A DNA stretch of 64,000 nucleotides from a virus, in IMG/VR virus record IMGVR_UViG_3300009079_000021, positions 1 to 64,000 of that record. One strand, 5' to 3'. Both the position numbers and the translations under genes were made by a program. Shown here piece after piece: positions 51,409-59,443 of the stretch. The notes under the pieces were generated by a model. It did no database searches, was not told the origin of the DNA, and saw only the letters and a list, made by a program, of their open reading frames with translations. Position 1 is the first letter of the stretch, and every line of letters begins with the position of its first letter.

Positions 51409-52514
51409 TGTCAATAAAACTTCAATACCCTAGAAGTACTCTAGAAAATACAGGCGCATATCTAACATTTAGAGCATACGATTATAGTTCTGCTCCTGGA
51501 ATTGCTGGTGGTGCCCCAAATATTAGAGACCAAGTTCAAAGAGGATCTGGACCATTATCTAGTGGTACTGACTTAGATAATTTAGGAACATCACTCACAA
51601 CCGCATTTGGAGCTACTGGTGGTGGTGGAGATGGTGATGCATCTGGAATTGGTTCAGTATCACTATATTTACCACAAAATTTAGAATATAGTTATGGAGC
51701 AAATTGGCAAGCAATGCAATTTGGTGCCTTAGGTGCGGCATTTAATCAAGGTCAATCTCTAGGTGGATTAACAGAACAAGCAGGGAAAATTGGAGCAGCA
51801 ACTGGAGCAAATGTATTAGTAGGTTTAGCAGATGCATTAACTAAAGATATTCCAAAAAAACAAGATTTAGACCTTGATAATCTTCTTGGTGCTTCATTTG
51901 GAATTACATTTAATGATAATACTTTGCAAACTTTTGAGAAAATGGATACCAGATCCTTTGACTTTAAATATATTATGGTTGCTAGAGATGCTGACGAAGA
52001 AACAGAAATTAGACAAATTATCAAGTTTTTCAAACTTGCAATGCATCCTGATTCTACATCAAATAACAAGAATAACACAATTTTCCTAAAATATCCATAT
52101 ATTTTCAGAATTGTTCCCAGTCAATATAAAAACACAGTTAGTCGCAGATTAGGTAATAGAACAACTACCTTACAAAACAATACAAATTTTAGTTCATTCT
52201 TACCACAAACTAGATATTGTGGTTTAAAATCAGTAAACGTTAATTACACCCCAAATAACGTAATTTCATTAACTCCAAATAATTTTGTTACTGCAGTAAG
52301 TTTGAGTTTATCCTTCGTAGAACTTACAAACCTCACAAGAAAAGATATCATTGATATTGAAGATCCAACTGATCTTGGTTTTGGCGTCAGAGGTGGAACT
52401 GATGGAATGAGAAAACTAATAGGACAATCTCAAAGAAATACTGGATCTGGTCGCGATGGTTCATTTGGAACAGGCACAAATGGTGCTGGAAGACCATCTA
52501 ATCCTCCTAATTAA
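51408..52514 (+). CDS. 48: gp48 baseplate tail-tube cap
   Basis: A 368-residue protein. The start MSIKLQYPRSTLENTGAYLT then FRAYDY, the Gly/Ala-rich region with LEYSYGANWQAMQFGALGAA (residues about 90-110), and the C-terminal tube-like part (NNVISLTPNNFVTAVSLSLS then FVELTNL) match cyanophage gp48. In T4 gp48 sits on the hub below gp54 and starts the tube. It overlaps the preceding gene by one base (TAATG) and is followed by gp53. Confidence 0.85.
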   Translation: MSIKLQYPRSTLENTGAYLTFRAYDYSSAPGIAGGAPNIRDQVQRGSGPLSSGTDLDNLGTSLTTAFGATGGGGDGDASGIGSVSLYLPQNLEYSYGANWQAMQFGALGAAFNQGQSLGGLTEQAGKIGAATGANVLVGLADALTKDIPKKQDLDLDNLLGASFGITFNDNTLQTFEKMDTRSFDFKYIMVARDADEETEIRQIIKFFKLAMHPDSTSNNKNNTIFLKYPYIFRIVPSQYKNTVSRRLGNRTTTLQNNTNFSSFLPQTRYCGLKSVNVNYTPNNVISLTPNNFVTAVSLSLSFVELTNLTRKDIIDIEDPTDLGFGVRGGTDGMRKLIGQSQRNTGSGRDGSFGTGTNGAGRPSNPPN

Positions 52515-52533
52515 AATTCATCTTTAACGAAAC

Positions 52534-53157
52534 ATGGCATACTTCGACAAAATACCCGATATACTATATCTAAAATACGATAAAAATCCATATGATGGTA
52601 ATTTTATTCGTATTAAGAATATTTTTGGACGTATTAAAGTAATCGACGAAGTTTTAGAAGGAGCAACTGTATTTCAAGATTACTTTGTACAGGATCACGA
52701 AAGACCAGACACAATAGCATATGACTTCTACAAAGATCCTGGTCTTGATTGGGTCATTATGATTATCAATAATATTAGAAATATACACTCAGATTGGCCT
52801 AGAAATACTAGCACTTTAACGAATTACATAGAAAGAAAATACAGAAATCCTGGTGGCATTCATCACTATGAAACTTTAGAACAAAGATTCAATGAAAGAG
52901 TAATTTTACAAGGTGGTATTGAAGTTGGCGAGTCATTTAGATTCATCGATCCACGTGGAAATGAAAAATTAGCAGAAGAATCTAGAGGACCAGTAAATAA
53001 TCTAGTATATGAAACTCGTGAAAATGATAAAAAGAAGAAAATCTATATCTTAAAGGAAGATCTAATAGAAGAGTTTGTTGATATCTTTACTAAAGAAATG
53101 AAATTTACTACTAGTACCGAGTTTGTATCAGAAACACTAAAAAGAAATATTAATTAA
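52534..53157 (+). CDS. 53: gp53 baseplate wedge subunit
   Basis: A 207-residue protein. MAYFDKIPDILYLKYDKNPY and DFYKDPGLDWVIMIINNIRN are typical of T4 gp53, which has a LysM-like fold and locks the wedges around the hub; the conserved DPxLDWxIMxxNN block is at residues about 67-81. The final region is charged. It is the last plus-strand gene before a minus-strand block; no terminator follows directly. Confidence 0.9.
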   Translation: MAYFDKIPDILYLKYDKNPYDGNFIRIKNIFGRIKVIDEVLEGATVFQDYFVQDHERPDTIAYDFYKDPGLDWVIMIINNIRNIHSDWPRNTSTLTNYIERKYRNPGGIHHYETLEQRFNERVILQGGIEVGESFRFIDPRGNEKLAEESRGPVNNLVYETRENDKKKKIYILKEDLIEEFVDIFTKEMKFTTSTEFVSETLKRNIN

Positions 53158-53174
53158 TTCATTAACAAAGATGT

Positions 53175-53387
53175 TCATACTAAAAGTTTACTAAAGCTGA
53201 TTGCTAGGAGGAACATAAGCATTATAACCACATCCCATGATTTTGTCAGTACAAAATATGGTACTGAAATCATATCTGCAACAAAATGTAATGCAACTCC
53301 AAGAGTTGTATTAATGTGAAGAACAACAAAATAGGCAGTAATCACTAGGATACTACCAGTTATTCTCATCGGGACAATGATGTTCAT
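53175..53387 (-). CDS. Small membrane protein
   Basis: A 70-residue protein with two hydrophobic spans (residues about 8-26, ITGSILVITAYFVVLHINTT, and 49-70, ending LMFLLAISFSKLLV). A HFVADMISVPYFVLTKSWDV segment connects them. Similar small proteins are frequent in T4-like cyanophages next to the gp53 region. It is coupled by ATGA to the zinc-ribbon gene upstream. Function unknown; probably in the inner membrane. Confidence 0.7.
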   Translation of the reverse strand: MNIIVPMRITGSILVITAYFVVLHINTTLGVALHFVADMISVPYFVLTKSWDVVIMLMFLLAISFSKLLV

Positions 53388-53524
53388 TTTTTAGATTTTA
53401 ACCAACAAGGTTTGCATAACGAATTTACCCAACTGCCATCAGGTGCTTGGTGTCCAACTTGAGGTGTTTCATTCGCTGGAACCATCTTACCACACCCAGA
53501 GCATTTTGTCTCCCACATCTTCAT
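53384..53524 (-). CDS. 46-residue zinc-ribbon protein
   Basis: Hand translation: ATG at 53524, TGA at 53384. MKMWETKCSGCGKMVPANET then a C-terminal CKPC gives CxxC-x26-CxxC, a small zinc ribbon. ATGA overlaps on both sides prove it sits in the coupled chain. Such tiny zinc ribbons often bind DNA, RNA or polymerase; the role here is unknown. Confidence 0.75.
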   Translation of the reverse strand: MKMWETKCSGCGKMVPANETPQVGHQAPDGSWVNSLCKPCWLKSKK

Positions 53525-53820
53525 AATGTTCTCTCAAGTCGATTCGTTGCTTGGTCTGGGAAGTCTCTAGGACGACTATCAGTAGCATTATCAGTTTTAG
53601 GAGAACCTTCGTTCGCTTTCATAGTATGCTGATAGTTTGGTCTTGGATATCTGATACAGAATGGATCAGGCATCCAGTATGTTACCTGCCATTCCTGTTC
53701 AGGACATAACTCAAGATGCTTCTCTACACTATGAGAGAAGATACCAATTTGAATGTATCCATCGTGACTGACACATCTACCATTACCAATGTCAACTAGG
53801 AATAGCATTTTACTACTCAT
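53521..53820 (-). CDS. Small hypothetical protein
   Basis: A 99-residue protein (MSSKMLFLVDIGNGRCVSHD) with a beta-rich first half (YIQIGIFSHSVEKHLELCPE) and a Pro/Arg/Asp-rich, probably disordered tail (SPKTDNATDSRPRDFP). It is linked by ATGA junctions to the genes on both sides. No family recognised. Confidence 0.65.
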   Translation of the reverse strand: MSSKMLFLVDIGNGRCVSHDGYIQIGIFSHSVEKHLELCPEQEWQVTYWMPDPFCIRYPRPNYQHTMKANEGSPKTDNATDSRPRDFPDQATNRLERTL

Positions 53821-53948
53821 AGCAGTTCTTGCTCTGGGTTGAGATTTTCAACAAATTGGATAGGATCCTTTTCTGACTTGTGTACCCAATGATAGCGCAT
53901 CATCTCGTAAATAGGATCCCACATGGGGATACAGACATAATCAGTCAT
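53817..53948 (-). CDS. 43-residue hypothetical protein
   Basis: Hand translation: ATG at 53948, TGA at 53817. MTDYVCIPMWDPIYEMMRYH then WVHKSEKDPIQFVENLNPEQ. ATGA junctions join it to both neighbours, which makes it credible despite its size. Function unknown. Confidence 0.65.
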   Translation of the reverse strand: MTDYVCIPMWDPIYEMMRYHWVHKSEKDPIQFVENLNPEQELL

Positions 53949-54079
53949 TTGCGTTTCTTTCTAGGTTTCCTCTTGGTGGTATGCTTCTTAACTAACTTGT
54001 TTAATTGTTCTGCATTCAACTTGTTAAGTTGTGCATTGACATACTTTATCAATTTCTCTTTACATTCTGTTTTAGTCAC
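53945..54079 (-). CDS. 44-residue basic protein with GTG start
   Basis: The start is GTG at 54079, preceded by a strong GGAGG six bases upstream. The frame is open further upstream but overlaps the neighbouring gene. The product (VTKTECKEKLIKYVNAQLNK, then LNAEQLNKLV) is one amphipathic helix with a very basic tail (KKHTTKRKPRKKRK), which suggests binding to nucleic acid or to acidic partners. Confidence 0.7.
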   Translation of the reverse strand: MTKTECKEKLIKYVNAQLNKLNAEQLNKLVKKHTTKRKPRKKRK

Positions 54080-54386
54080 GTTGCCTCCAATCGTCTCTTT
54101 TTTCATGATTAAACCAATCTGCAATCTCATCAGCAGATCCAAATCCCGTCTTATAATTGGATGGATCGGGATCTCCTAAACCCATCCTATTCATAAAATC
54201 ATCCAAACTACCTTCTTCAATCTGTTGTGTTATTTGGCGTCTAGCCATCTTTAACATCTCATTAGCAGTTGTATTTGCCTTAGCAAGTTTATTTGCCCAA
54301 ATCATATCAGACAACTTTACTTCTTCACCATTAGCAATACATTTACAGATAAACTCCAGTCGTAGACGGTATTGTGTAGACAGCAT
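54072..54386 (-). CDS. Conserved T4-like cyanophage protein of unknown function
   Basis: A 104-residue protein (MLSTQYRLRLEFICKCIANG, then EEVKLSDMIWANKLAKANTT). It is helical; the central LGDPDPSNYKTGF turn and the DDWRQRD ending recur in homologous proteins of other marine T4-like phages. It has a late-promoter-like element upstream and heads the chain of six small genes down to 53175. No function is known to me. Confidence 0.75.
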   Translation of the reverse strand: MLSTQYRLRLEFICKCIANGEEVKLSDMIWANKLAKANTTANEMLKMARRQITQQIEEGSLDDFMNRMGLGDPDPSNYKTGFGSADEIADWFNHEKRDDWRQRD

Positions 54387-54407
54387 AAATCTAAATCACA
54401 TCTTGAT

Positions 54408-54415
54408 TATTTATC
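54408..54415 (-). promoter_or_regulatory. Possible late promoter for the small-gene block
   Basis: GATAAATA (one mismatch to TATAAATA), 22 bases before the start at 54386. Confidence 0.4.
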
Positions 54416-54439
54416 ATCGACCCTTTTGACCAATTTTTT

Positions 54440-54465
54440 GCCGGGTTTTTTTCCCGACTTTTTTT
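54440..54465 (+). terminator. Plus-strand terminator opposing the gp32 unit
   Basis: GCCGGG and CCCGAC (one mismatch) around seven T, then seven T. It is nested in a longer imperfect inverted repeat (54418-54480, CGACC...GGTCG). In plus orientation it would stop readthrough from gp53 before gp32. Confidence 0.65.
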
Positions 54466-54493
54466 GAAACTAAAAGGTCGATTTCGTTTTGAC

Positions 54494-54525
54494 AAAAAAA
54501 AGGGGGATCTTTTTTTAGACCCCCC
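54494..54525 (-). terminator. gp32 terminator
   Basis: On the minus strand GGGGGGTCT pairs with AGATCCCCC (one G-U) around a short A-rich loop, followed by eight T. It starts seven bases after the gp32 stop. Confidence 0.9.
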
Positions 54526-54531
54526 TTTATA

Positions 54532-55467
54532 TTACATCTCTTCGTTAGCAAGTTGGTCGAAGTAATCATAGTTTTTATTCGACTCATCAGTTCTAAGGAA
54601 AGGAGAACTTGACGTGATATCAGGATCATTAAATCCAGAGTTCAATGTACTCAATTCTTCTTTCATTGCAGCAGGAACAGCACTTGGCATGTATGCTACC
54701 TCTTCATCAATAACCTCTTTAGAAATTGGTCGGTTGCTATTTAGCACAGCGTTAAGACGTGCTCCAAGTTCAGCATACGTTTTAAAGTGCTTGCCATTAG
54801 GGTCAGTAAACTCACTCAAATCATGCATCTGATTGAAGATCTCCCTCAATTTTTCTGTAGGGAAATCACCCAGTTTTCCCTGTGGAGCAAACACAGAAGA
54901 ATCATAATTCCAGAAACCTGCAACCTTCTTAATGCGAAGATGGAAATCAGCACCATTCCAAAGATCAAAAGGATCAATTGATTCTACACCTTTAAAATCA
55001 GGTTGTACTAGTGCAAGAATTTTATCGTGAATTTTCTTACCATACTTATAAAGGAATACTTTACCTTCGTTATCAGGATTAGCACGATCCTCAATAACAT
55101 AGATGTTTGAATAGTAAGACAGTTTACGTTTCTGCTTACGTGCAACTTCTTTATCAGATTCAAGACCACTATTCCAAAGAGAACGATTCAGTTCTGCAAT
55201 AGGATCGGTCTGTCCAAGAGTAGTAAGAGAGTTCTCAATATACCATCCACCAGGACCTTTAAATGCATGACTCCAGACCTTTGCCCAAGGCATTGCATCT
55301 TCATCTGAGATAGGAAGGAATCGAATAACTGCACTACCAACATCATCTTTACCCATCTGAGGTTTCCAAAGACGATCATCGATATAACCTGATTTACCTT
55401 CTTTGCTTAACTCTGCATTCAATTTGTCAAGCAGTGAAGTTTTACTCTTCAGTGATTCAAAAGACAT
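54532..55467 (-). CDS. 32: gp32 single-stranded DNA-binding protein
   Basis: A 311-residue protein of the T4 gp32 family (MSFESLKSKTSLLDKLNAEL, DRLWKPQMGKDDVGSAVIRF, GWYIENSLTTLG). The basic N-terminus for cooperative binding, the central OB-fold (residues about 40-240) and the acidic C-terminus (LRTDESNKNYDYFDQLANEE) are in place. gp32 coats single-stranded DNA in replication and recombination and recruits gp59. It has its own promoter (55523-55551) and strong terminator, as expected for a heavily expressed gene. Confidence 0.95.
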   Translation of the reverse strand: MSFESLKSKTSLLDKLNAELSKEGKSGYIDDRLWKPQMGKDDVGSAVIRFLPISDEDAMPWAKVWSHAFKGPGGWYIENSLTTLGQTDPIAELNRSLWNSGLESDKEVARKQKRKLSYYSNIYVIEDRANPDNEGKVFLYKYGKKIHDKILALVQPDFKGVESIDPFDLWNGADFHLRIKKVAGFWNYDSSVFAPQGKLGDFPTEKLREIFNQMHDLSEFTDPNGKHFKTYAELGARLNAVLNSNRPISKEVIDEEVAYMPSAVPAAMKEELSTLNSGFNDPDITSSSPFLRTDESNKNYDYFDQLANEEM

Positions 55468-55522
55468 TTAAATATTCTCCGTATTGTTTGGATTGTTTGG
55501 TTTGTGTCATATTGACTGTATT

Positions 55523-55551
55523 ATCATACCATATGAAGTGGGTCTTGTCAA
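55523..55551 (-). promoter_or_regulatory. gp32 promoter
   Basis: TTGACA, exactly 17 bp, TATGAT; leader of about 50 bases. It lies between the DUF1825-like gene and gp32. Confidence 0.85.
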
Positions 55552-55576
55552 CCCTCTTCGCTTTCAAAGGCATCTC

Positions 55577-55894
55577 TCAAGGAATCGACTGCTTTTTGGC
55601 AAGATCGAAAATCTCAGGACCAACATTTTGTGAGGGAATTCCCATTTGCTTCGCAGCAACTCTAAAGTTTTCCTTCACCTGTTGACTATCATCATCATTT
55701 GAGAGCATGACCCTAGTATATAGAATCTTTTGTTTCTCAACAAGAGCATCCATATCGTCAAGCATTTGTTTCTTTTCTTCTCTTTCCATGTCTTCAAATT
55801 TGTACATACGAGAAACTAAAGTTTTATACAATTCATGCATTCTCTCTGCTTCTCTACGCACAATCTCAGATGAGAATAAATTTGAATCATTCAT
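55577..55894 (-). CDS. DUF1825-like protein of cyanobacterial type
   Basis: A 105-residue all-helical protein. NLFSSEIVRREAERMHELYK, REEKKQMLDDMDALVEKQKI and KENFRVAAKQMGIPS follow the pattern of DUF1825, a protein family found in nearly all cyanobacteria and their phages. Its function is not known. The gene overlaps gp59 by four bases (ATGA), so it is part of the replication/recombination operon. Confidence 0.8.
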   Translation of the reverse strand: MNDSNLFSSEIVRREAERMHELYKTLVSRMYKFEDMEREEKKQMLDDMDALVEKQKILYTRVMLSNDDDSQQVKENFRVAAKQMGIPSQNVGPEIFDLAKKQSIP

Positions 55895-56469
55895 AAATGT
55901 TCTACCACTAATGCCTTTGCTTTTGATGTGTCGAAGTTAACAAATGGATCATACTTTTTTAAGATTTTTGACATTCGTTTCCAAATGACATCATCCCCAA
56001 TAATTTTATCGTATTGATTAGAAAACCTCGTCAATCTATTTAACAATACAAATGTTTCTAACATAATATGACCACCTAGAACCATTCTAAGTGCTTTTGA
56101 ATGTGTTCCTTTCGTACACTGCAAGGCATTGTTAAGTGTTTCACATTCATTCACAAGATTTTCTAGATCAGATTTGAACAAGTATGTAATACTTTGTTGG
56201 CGTCTTCTCCACTCGTTCAAATTCTCAACATCCATATTTTTAATATAGAAATTTGAATTGACAATAAAATTAGAAACAAAAAATTCAACGACATCTTTTT
56301 CTTTATATTGAGAACCTAGGCGCTCAAAGAAATATATATCGTTACGTTTGTTAAATGTTTCTGGGGTAACTCTATTTAAGTTGTTACCATAACGAAAATA
56401 ATCGTACCTATCCGTTGTAAAATGAGTTTTAATTGCAACGTAAGTACGATAAACTTCAAAAGCAGACAT
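55891..56469 (-). CDS. 59: gp59 loader of the gp41 helicase
   Basis: A 192-residue, mostly helical protein matching the T4 gp59 family: MSAFEVYRTYVAIKTHFTTD, RNDIYFFERLGSQYKEKDVV, EFFVSNFI. gp59 binds forks and gp32 and loads the gp41 helicase during replication restart. It lies between gp33 and the DUF1825 gene. Start and length (T4: 217 residues) are sensible. Confidence 0.9.
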   Translation of the reverse strand: MSAFEVYRTYVAIKTHFTTDRYDYFRYGNNLNRVTPETFNKRNDIYFFERLGSQYKEKDVVEFFVSNFIVNSNFYIKNMDVENLNEWRRRQQSITYLFKSDLENLVNECETLNNALQCTKGTHSKALRMVLGGHIMLETFVLLNRLTRFSNQYDKIIGDDVIWKRMSKILKKYDPFVNFDTSKAKALVVEHL

Positions 56470-56471
56470 AA

Positions 56472-56744
56472 TTAAATAGGAAGTACACCTCTAGTGGTTT
56501 TCTTAATGTAGTTGAGGCGTGTTGCCTCTGCTTTAATCTTTTCCTTCAATGAGGGTGCGATTAACTTTACAACTGTCTCAACTTCAAGGTCTTTTGCATC
56601 GCAGAAATCTACGATAGCATCAATGTAGTTAATACTTTTGTTACTGTCTTTCACAATGTTCTCAATTGCCATTGAAAACTTGTTCTTATCCATAAAGTTA
56701 TCATCAATTAATTGATCAATGTTTTTGTCAGATTTGGTGGGCAT
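56472..56744 (-). CDS. 33: gp33 late-promoter transcription accessory protein
   Basis: The start is the ATG at 56744 (MPTKSDKNIDQLIDDNFMDK), 90 residues. It matches the cyanophage gp33 pattern: acidic start, VEKxx helix, IDAIVDFCDAKDLEVETVVK and LIAPSLKEKIKAEATRL near the C-terminus. In T4 gp33 bridges the sigma factor gp55 and the sliding clamp gp45 to activate late promoters; this agrees with the TATAAATA promoters found here. It overlaps the nuclease gene by 17 bases. Confidence 0.85.
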   Translation of the reverse strand: MPTKSDKNIDQLIDDNFMDKNKFSMAIENIVKDSNKSINYIDAIVDFCDAKDLEVETVVKLIAPSLKEKIKAEATRLNYIKKTTRGVLPI

Positions 56745-57396
56745 CTTTGTACTCTGCAATGTAATCTTTTAGCAGAGGCACGTAATCTTCAGGATTCTTT
56801 ATGAATACTTGAATGTCACCTGTCTGGCAAGTAATTAGTGTAACAATTTGTTCCACTTTAATTCCAGATCGTTCTTCATACATCTTAGCATACCCTGTCT
56901 CTTGAACAAAGTAACTCTCAATCCAAGATTCTTTCTTCTCTTTACCGGAAGTTTTGAAATCTATGATCGAGAGTTTGCCGTCAAACTCAGCAATGCAGTC
57001 AACTCTTCCAGCAATCCCAAACTTGTGACTGTATAAAGGTGCCTCTTGAAAGTGGATATTATTAATACGATTGAACATGGACTTACCCTGTTTGAAAAGT
57101 ATTAATGCAAGATACTTATCTTTGTACCTTTTTAAATCAAGATTATTGTTTAGATAATCTTCCACCATACTATGTAGTGAGGTTCCAACAGTTGCTGCTC
57201 TAGTGGATATTTTAGTTGCCTCTTCATTACCTACTCTTTTCCTCCATTCTACAATGGATTGACGTTTGCGATAAGAACAAATGGTAGAGATAGATGGGTA
57301 ATCCTTCTCACCAACAGCATAAACTCTTTTTCCACTAGATGCAGTAGTCGCCTTGATGTCCTCAAGAAGGACACCCATATCAACATGAGTAAACAT
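56728..57396 (-). CDS. PD-(D/E)XK nuclease, RecB/Cas4-like
   Basis: A 222-residue protein with a RecB-type nuclease core: GTSLHSMVED (His75, Glu79), then RVDCIAEFDGKLSIIDFKTS with Asp133, Asp146 and Lys148. After the core comes a Gln/Tyr helix (VQETGYAKMY), as in motif QxxxY of Cas4/AddB-type exonucleases. It is probably an exonuclease used in phage recombination or host DNA breakdown. It overlaps PhoH by one base and gp33 by 17. Confidence 0.85.
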   Translation of the reverse strand: MFTHVDMGVLLEDIKATTASSGKRVYAVGEKDYPSISTICSYRKRQSIVEWRKRVGNEEATKISTRAATVGTSLHSMVEDYLNNNLDLKRYKDKYLALILFKQGKSMFNRINNIHFQEAPLYSHKFGIAGRVDCIAEFDGKLSIIDFKTSGKEKKESWIESYFVQETGYAKMYEERSGIKVEQIVTLITCQTGDIQVFIKNPEDYVPLLKDYIAEYKDAHQI

Positions 57397-58151
57397 TAAC
57401 CAAATCCTAAATGCATTTTACTAAGAATGTAAGAACGGATAAGACCACTTCTTACAATGTCATCAGTGCCAAATTCAACACTAGTAAACTCTTCCATAAC
57501 CTCAAGAATTTTCATAAAGTCAAGAATACCATTACGTTCATTCGTTTTAACAAGATCAGTTTGCATAACATCACCGGCAAAAATGATCTTACAGTCAGTA
57601 CCAACACGTGTAATGATAGAATCTAACTCATGGAAGTTAAGATTTTGACACTCATCAACAATAACAATAGCATTGTTAAGTGTCGTGCCACGGAGAAAAG
57701 ATGTGCTCCAGAAAGATATAGTTTCTTGTGCCTTTAGATTATCATACAGCATGTTGTATGCCGGATCATCAGGCATCTTAAACATATGTTCAACCATATT
57801 CTTATAGGGTATCTGATACAAGTTTGACTTGTCTTCATGATCTCCTGGAAGAAATCCAATCTCTCTCGTAGGGACAAGAGAACGAACCATGTAAAGTTTT
57901 TCATATGGAGATGTTCCTGAAAGAATCTCCTTCAATGCCATATACATTGCAATGAACGTTTTACCTGTACCTGCACAACCATAGAGAAAAAGGTTTTTAC
58001 CGTTATCGTAAGCATCAAATGCAAGTGTTTGATTTTCAGTTAATGGAGTGATCTCATTTAAGTGATCACCATTAATTGGTTTCCTACGTCTCATTTGTTT
58101 TGGAGTGCTATTAACAAAGTCGAACTGAATGTCCTTCCTTTTTCTTGACAT
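57396..58151 (-). CDS. phoH: PhoH-family ATPase
   Basis: A 251-residue protein with a Walker A (GCAGTGKT, residues 58-65) and Walker B (IVIVDECQN, Asp166-Glu167) in the PhoH arrangement, including RSLVPTREIGFLPGD (90-104). PhoH is widespread in marine phages; it belongs to the superfamily 1 helicase-like ATPases, and its role in infection is unresolved. Phosphate regulation is not supported by any Pho-box-like sequence that I see here. Confidence 0.95.
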   Translation of the reverse strand: MSRKRKDIQFDFVNSTPKQMRRRKPINGDHLNEITPLTENQTLAFDAYDNGKNLFLYGCAGTGKTFIAMYMALKEILSGTSPYEKLYMVRSLVPTREIGFLPGDHEDKSNLYQIPYKNMVEHMFKMPDDPAYNMLYDNLKAQETISFWSTSFLRGTTLNNAIVIVDECQNLNFHELDSIITRVGTDCKIIFAGDVMQTDLVKTNERNGILDFMKILEVMEEFTSVEFGTDDIVRSGLIRSYILSKMHLGFG

Positions 58152-58156
58152 AAGGG

Positions 58157-58390
58157 TTAATGGGTATCAATGTTTGATCTAATGTTTGCTTTTTTGATAG
58201 ATTTCAGAACATCTCTGAAACCGTCAGGAACTTTGTTCCTGACGCCAGCATCAGCAACAAGACCAGGAAATGAATCATGGTACTGTTCGAGATGTTGGTT
58301 ATCATCTTTGTATTTATCGAGAACAGTGAAACTCATACGAACTTCAGTGATCTCTCCAGTGTCTTTATTCCTGAACTGGTACGTCGGCAT
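58157..58390 (-). CDS. FmdB-like small hypothetical protein
   Basis: The start is the ATG at 58390 (MPTYQFRNKDTGEITEVRMS), with GGGGAAGG upstream. The 77-residue protein resembles the MPTYxxxC start of FmdB-type regulatory proteins but lacks the zinc-binding cysteines. It continues FTVLDKYKDDNQHLEQYHDS, with a basic end. It is a conserved neighbour of phoH in T4-like cyanophages as far as I recall; function unknown. Confidence 0.7.
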   Translation of the reverse strand: MPTYQFRNKDTGEITEVRMSFTVLDKYKDDNQHLEQYHDSFPGLVADAGVRNKVPDGFRDVLKSIKKANIRSNIDTH

Positions 58391-58601
58391 CGCCTTCCCC
58401 CTCTTTTGTTTTATTAAATCCAAAAGGACCTGCTGATTTTTCTTCTAGTGCTACCTTTAATGCAACACCACCGACTGCCTCCATACATTTAAGAATGTCT
58501 TCGGTCTTAGCACCTTCACCAAGTTCTTTGGCAACGTACCAATACTTTGGCCAGAATGTTTCTCCTGCCCTTTGGTAATCATCAAGTGTTAGTAGTTTCA
58601 T
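58365..58601 (-). CDS. Small conserved hypothetical protein
   Basis: A 78-residue acidic protein (MKLLTLDDYQRAGETFWPKY, then WYVAKELGEGAKTEDILKCM). The middle (EAVGGVALKVALEEK) is hydrophobic and helical, and a short acidic tail follows (KTKEGEGDADVP). It overlaps thyX by 20 bases and the next gene by 26. No function recognised. Confidence 0.7.
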   Translation of the reverse strand: MKLLTLDDYQRAGETFWPKYWYVAKELGEGAKTEDILKCMEAVGGVALKVALEEKSAGPFGFNKTKEGEGDADVPVQE

Positions 58602-59238
58602 GTTTTGTCCATCCTAATGCTTCTGCGACTATTGGAAATTGACCTGCAAATAAACACTTACATTCATTTGCAATGTCCATGTGTTCTTTCTGTGTTCCAT
58701 TAGCGGAACGCAGATCGATGTAATGAATCCATGACCGAACTGATCCCGTCATGTAAATTTTGGTGGGAACTGCCAAAGGAAGTACAAAACGAGCACATTC
58801 TTTTGCAATACCTTGAGCAAGCATCTCACGATAAAGATCCATACCTTCAGCAAAATAGTTTTGCATTGCCATTTCAAATCTTTGCCTAGTAAAGGCATCG
58901 ATATCATCGATACTATTCTGCCTGTTCTTTGTATCCTGACGACGAAGTTCTGGTAGAGGAATGACATCCGTCAACATAGAACTGTCAGCATACCGTTGTG
59001 AGAATTCTTGATAAGTGAAACTTCGATGACGTAATATCTGTGCCGCCAGTCCCCTGGTGGTCTGGATCTCAAGCGTCATGTATGCCTGCTCAAAGACGCT
59101 CCAGTGGTTGTGTTTGATGCAATAGGATAAAAGACCAGCAACCTTTGGATTGTCTTGATTGTTAGGGTTGCTCACCCTTGCCACATACCCCATGTGTGCT
59201 TCAGCATCTGGGGTAACACTAATAACTTTAACCTGCAT
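58582..59238 (-). CDS. thyX: ThyX, flavin-dependent thymidylate synthase
   Basis: A 218-residue protein with the ThyX signature RHRx7S at residues 70-80 (RHRSFTYQEFS). It makes dTMP from dUMP using FAD, NADPH and methylene-tetrahydrofolate. The length and the flanking motifs (NHWSVFEQAYMTLEI; SWIHYIDLRSANGTQKE) are complete. Phage copies supply thymidine for DNA replication. The gene lies downstream of several small genes and overlaps both neighbours, typical of the operon. Confidence 0.95.
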   Translation of the reverse strand: MQVKVISVTPDAEAHMGYVARVSNPNNQDNPKVAGLLSYCIKHNHWSVFEQAYMTLEIQTTRGLAAQILRHRSFTYQEFSQRYADSSMLTDVIPLPELRRQDTKNRQNSIDDIDAFTRQRFEMAMQNYFAEGMDLYREMLAQGIAKECARFVLPLAVPTKIYMTGSVRSWIHYIDLRSANGTQKEHMDIANECKCLFAGQFPIVAEALGWTKHETTNT

Positions 59239-59443
59239 AATATGCTAAAAAATACTTTACAATACCAGACGAACTGACGTGTCCTTGAGAGACCCAATCA
59301 TGACAGCAATTTTGAATACTCTCCATGCTGTGTATCGGTTCTCCATTTTCCTTGGTCAAACCACCATACTTATTAAGAAGAATGGTGTAGACCTGTTGGC
59401 GTAGTTCCATACGCTCTTCGTTGTAGCGCCAATCAGTGCTCAT
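59228..59443 (-). CDS. Small hypothetical protein
   Basis: A 71-residue helical protein (MSTDWRYNEERMELRQQVYT, then ILLNKYGGLTKENGEPIHSM). It contains one CC pair (NCCHDW) and ends in a hydrophobic KYFLAYYAG. It overlaps thyX by 11 bases and the gene upstream by four. Function unknown. Confidence 0.65.
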   Translation of the reverse strand: MSTDWRYNEERMELRQQVYTILLNKYGGLTKENGEPIHSMESIQNCCHDWVSQGHVSSSGIVKYFLAYYAG

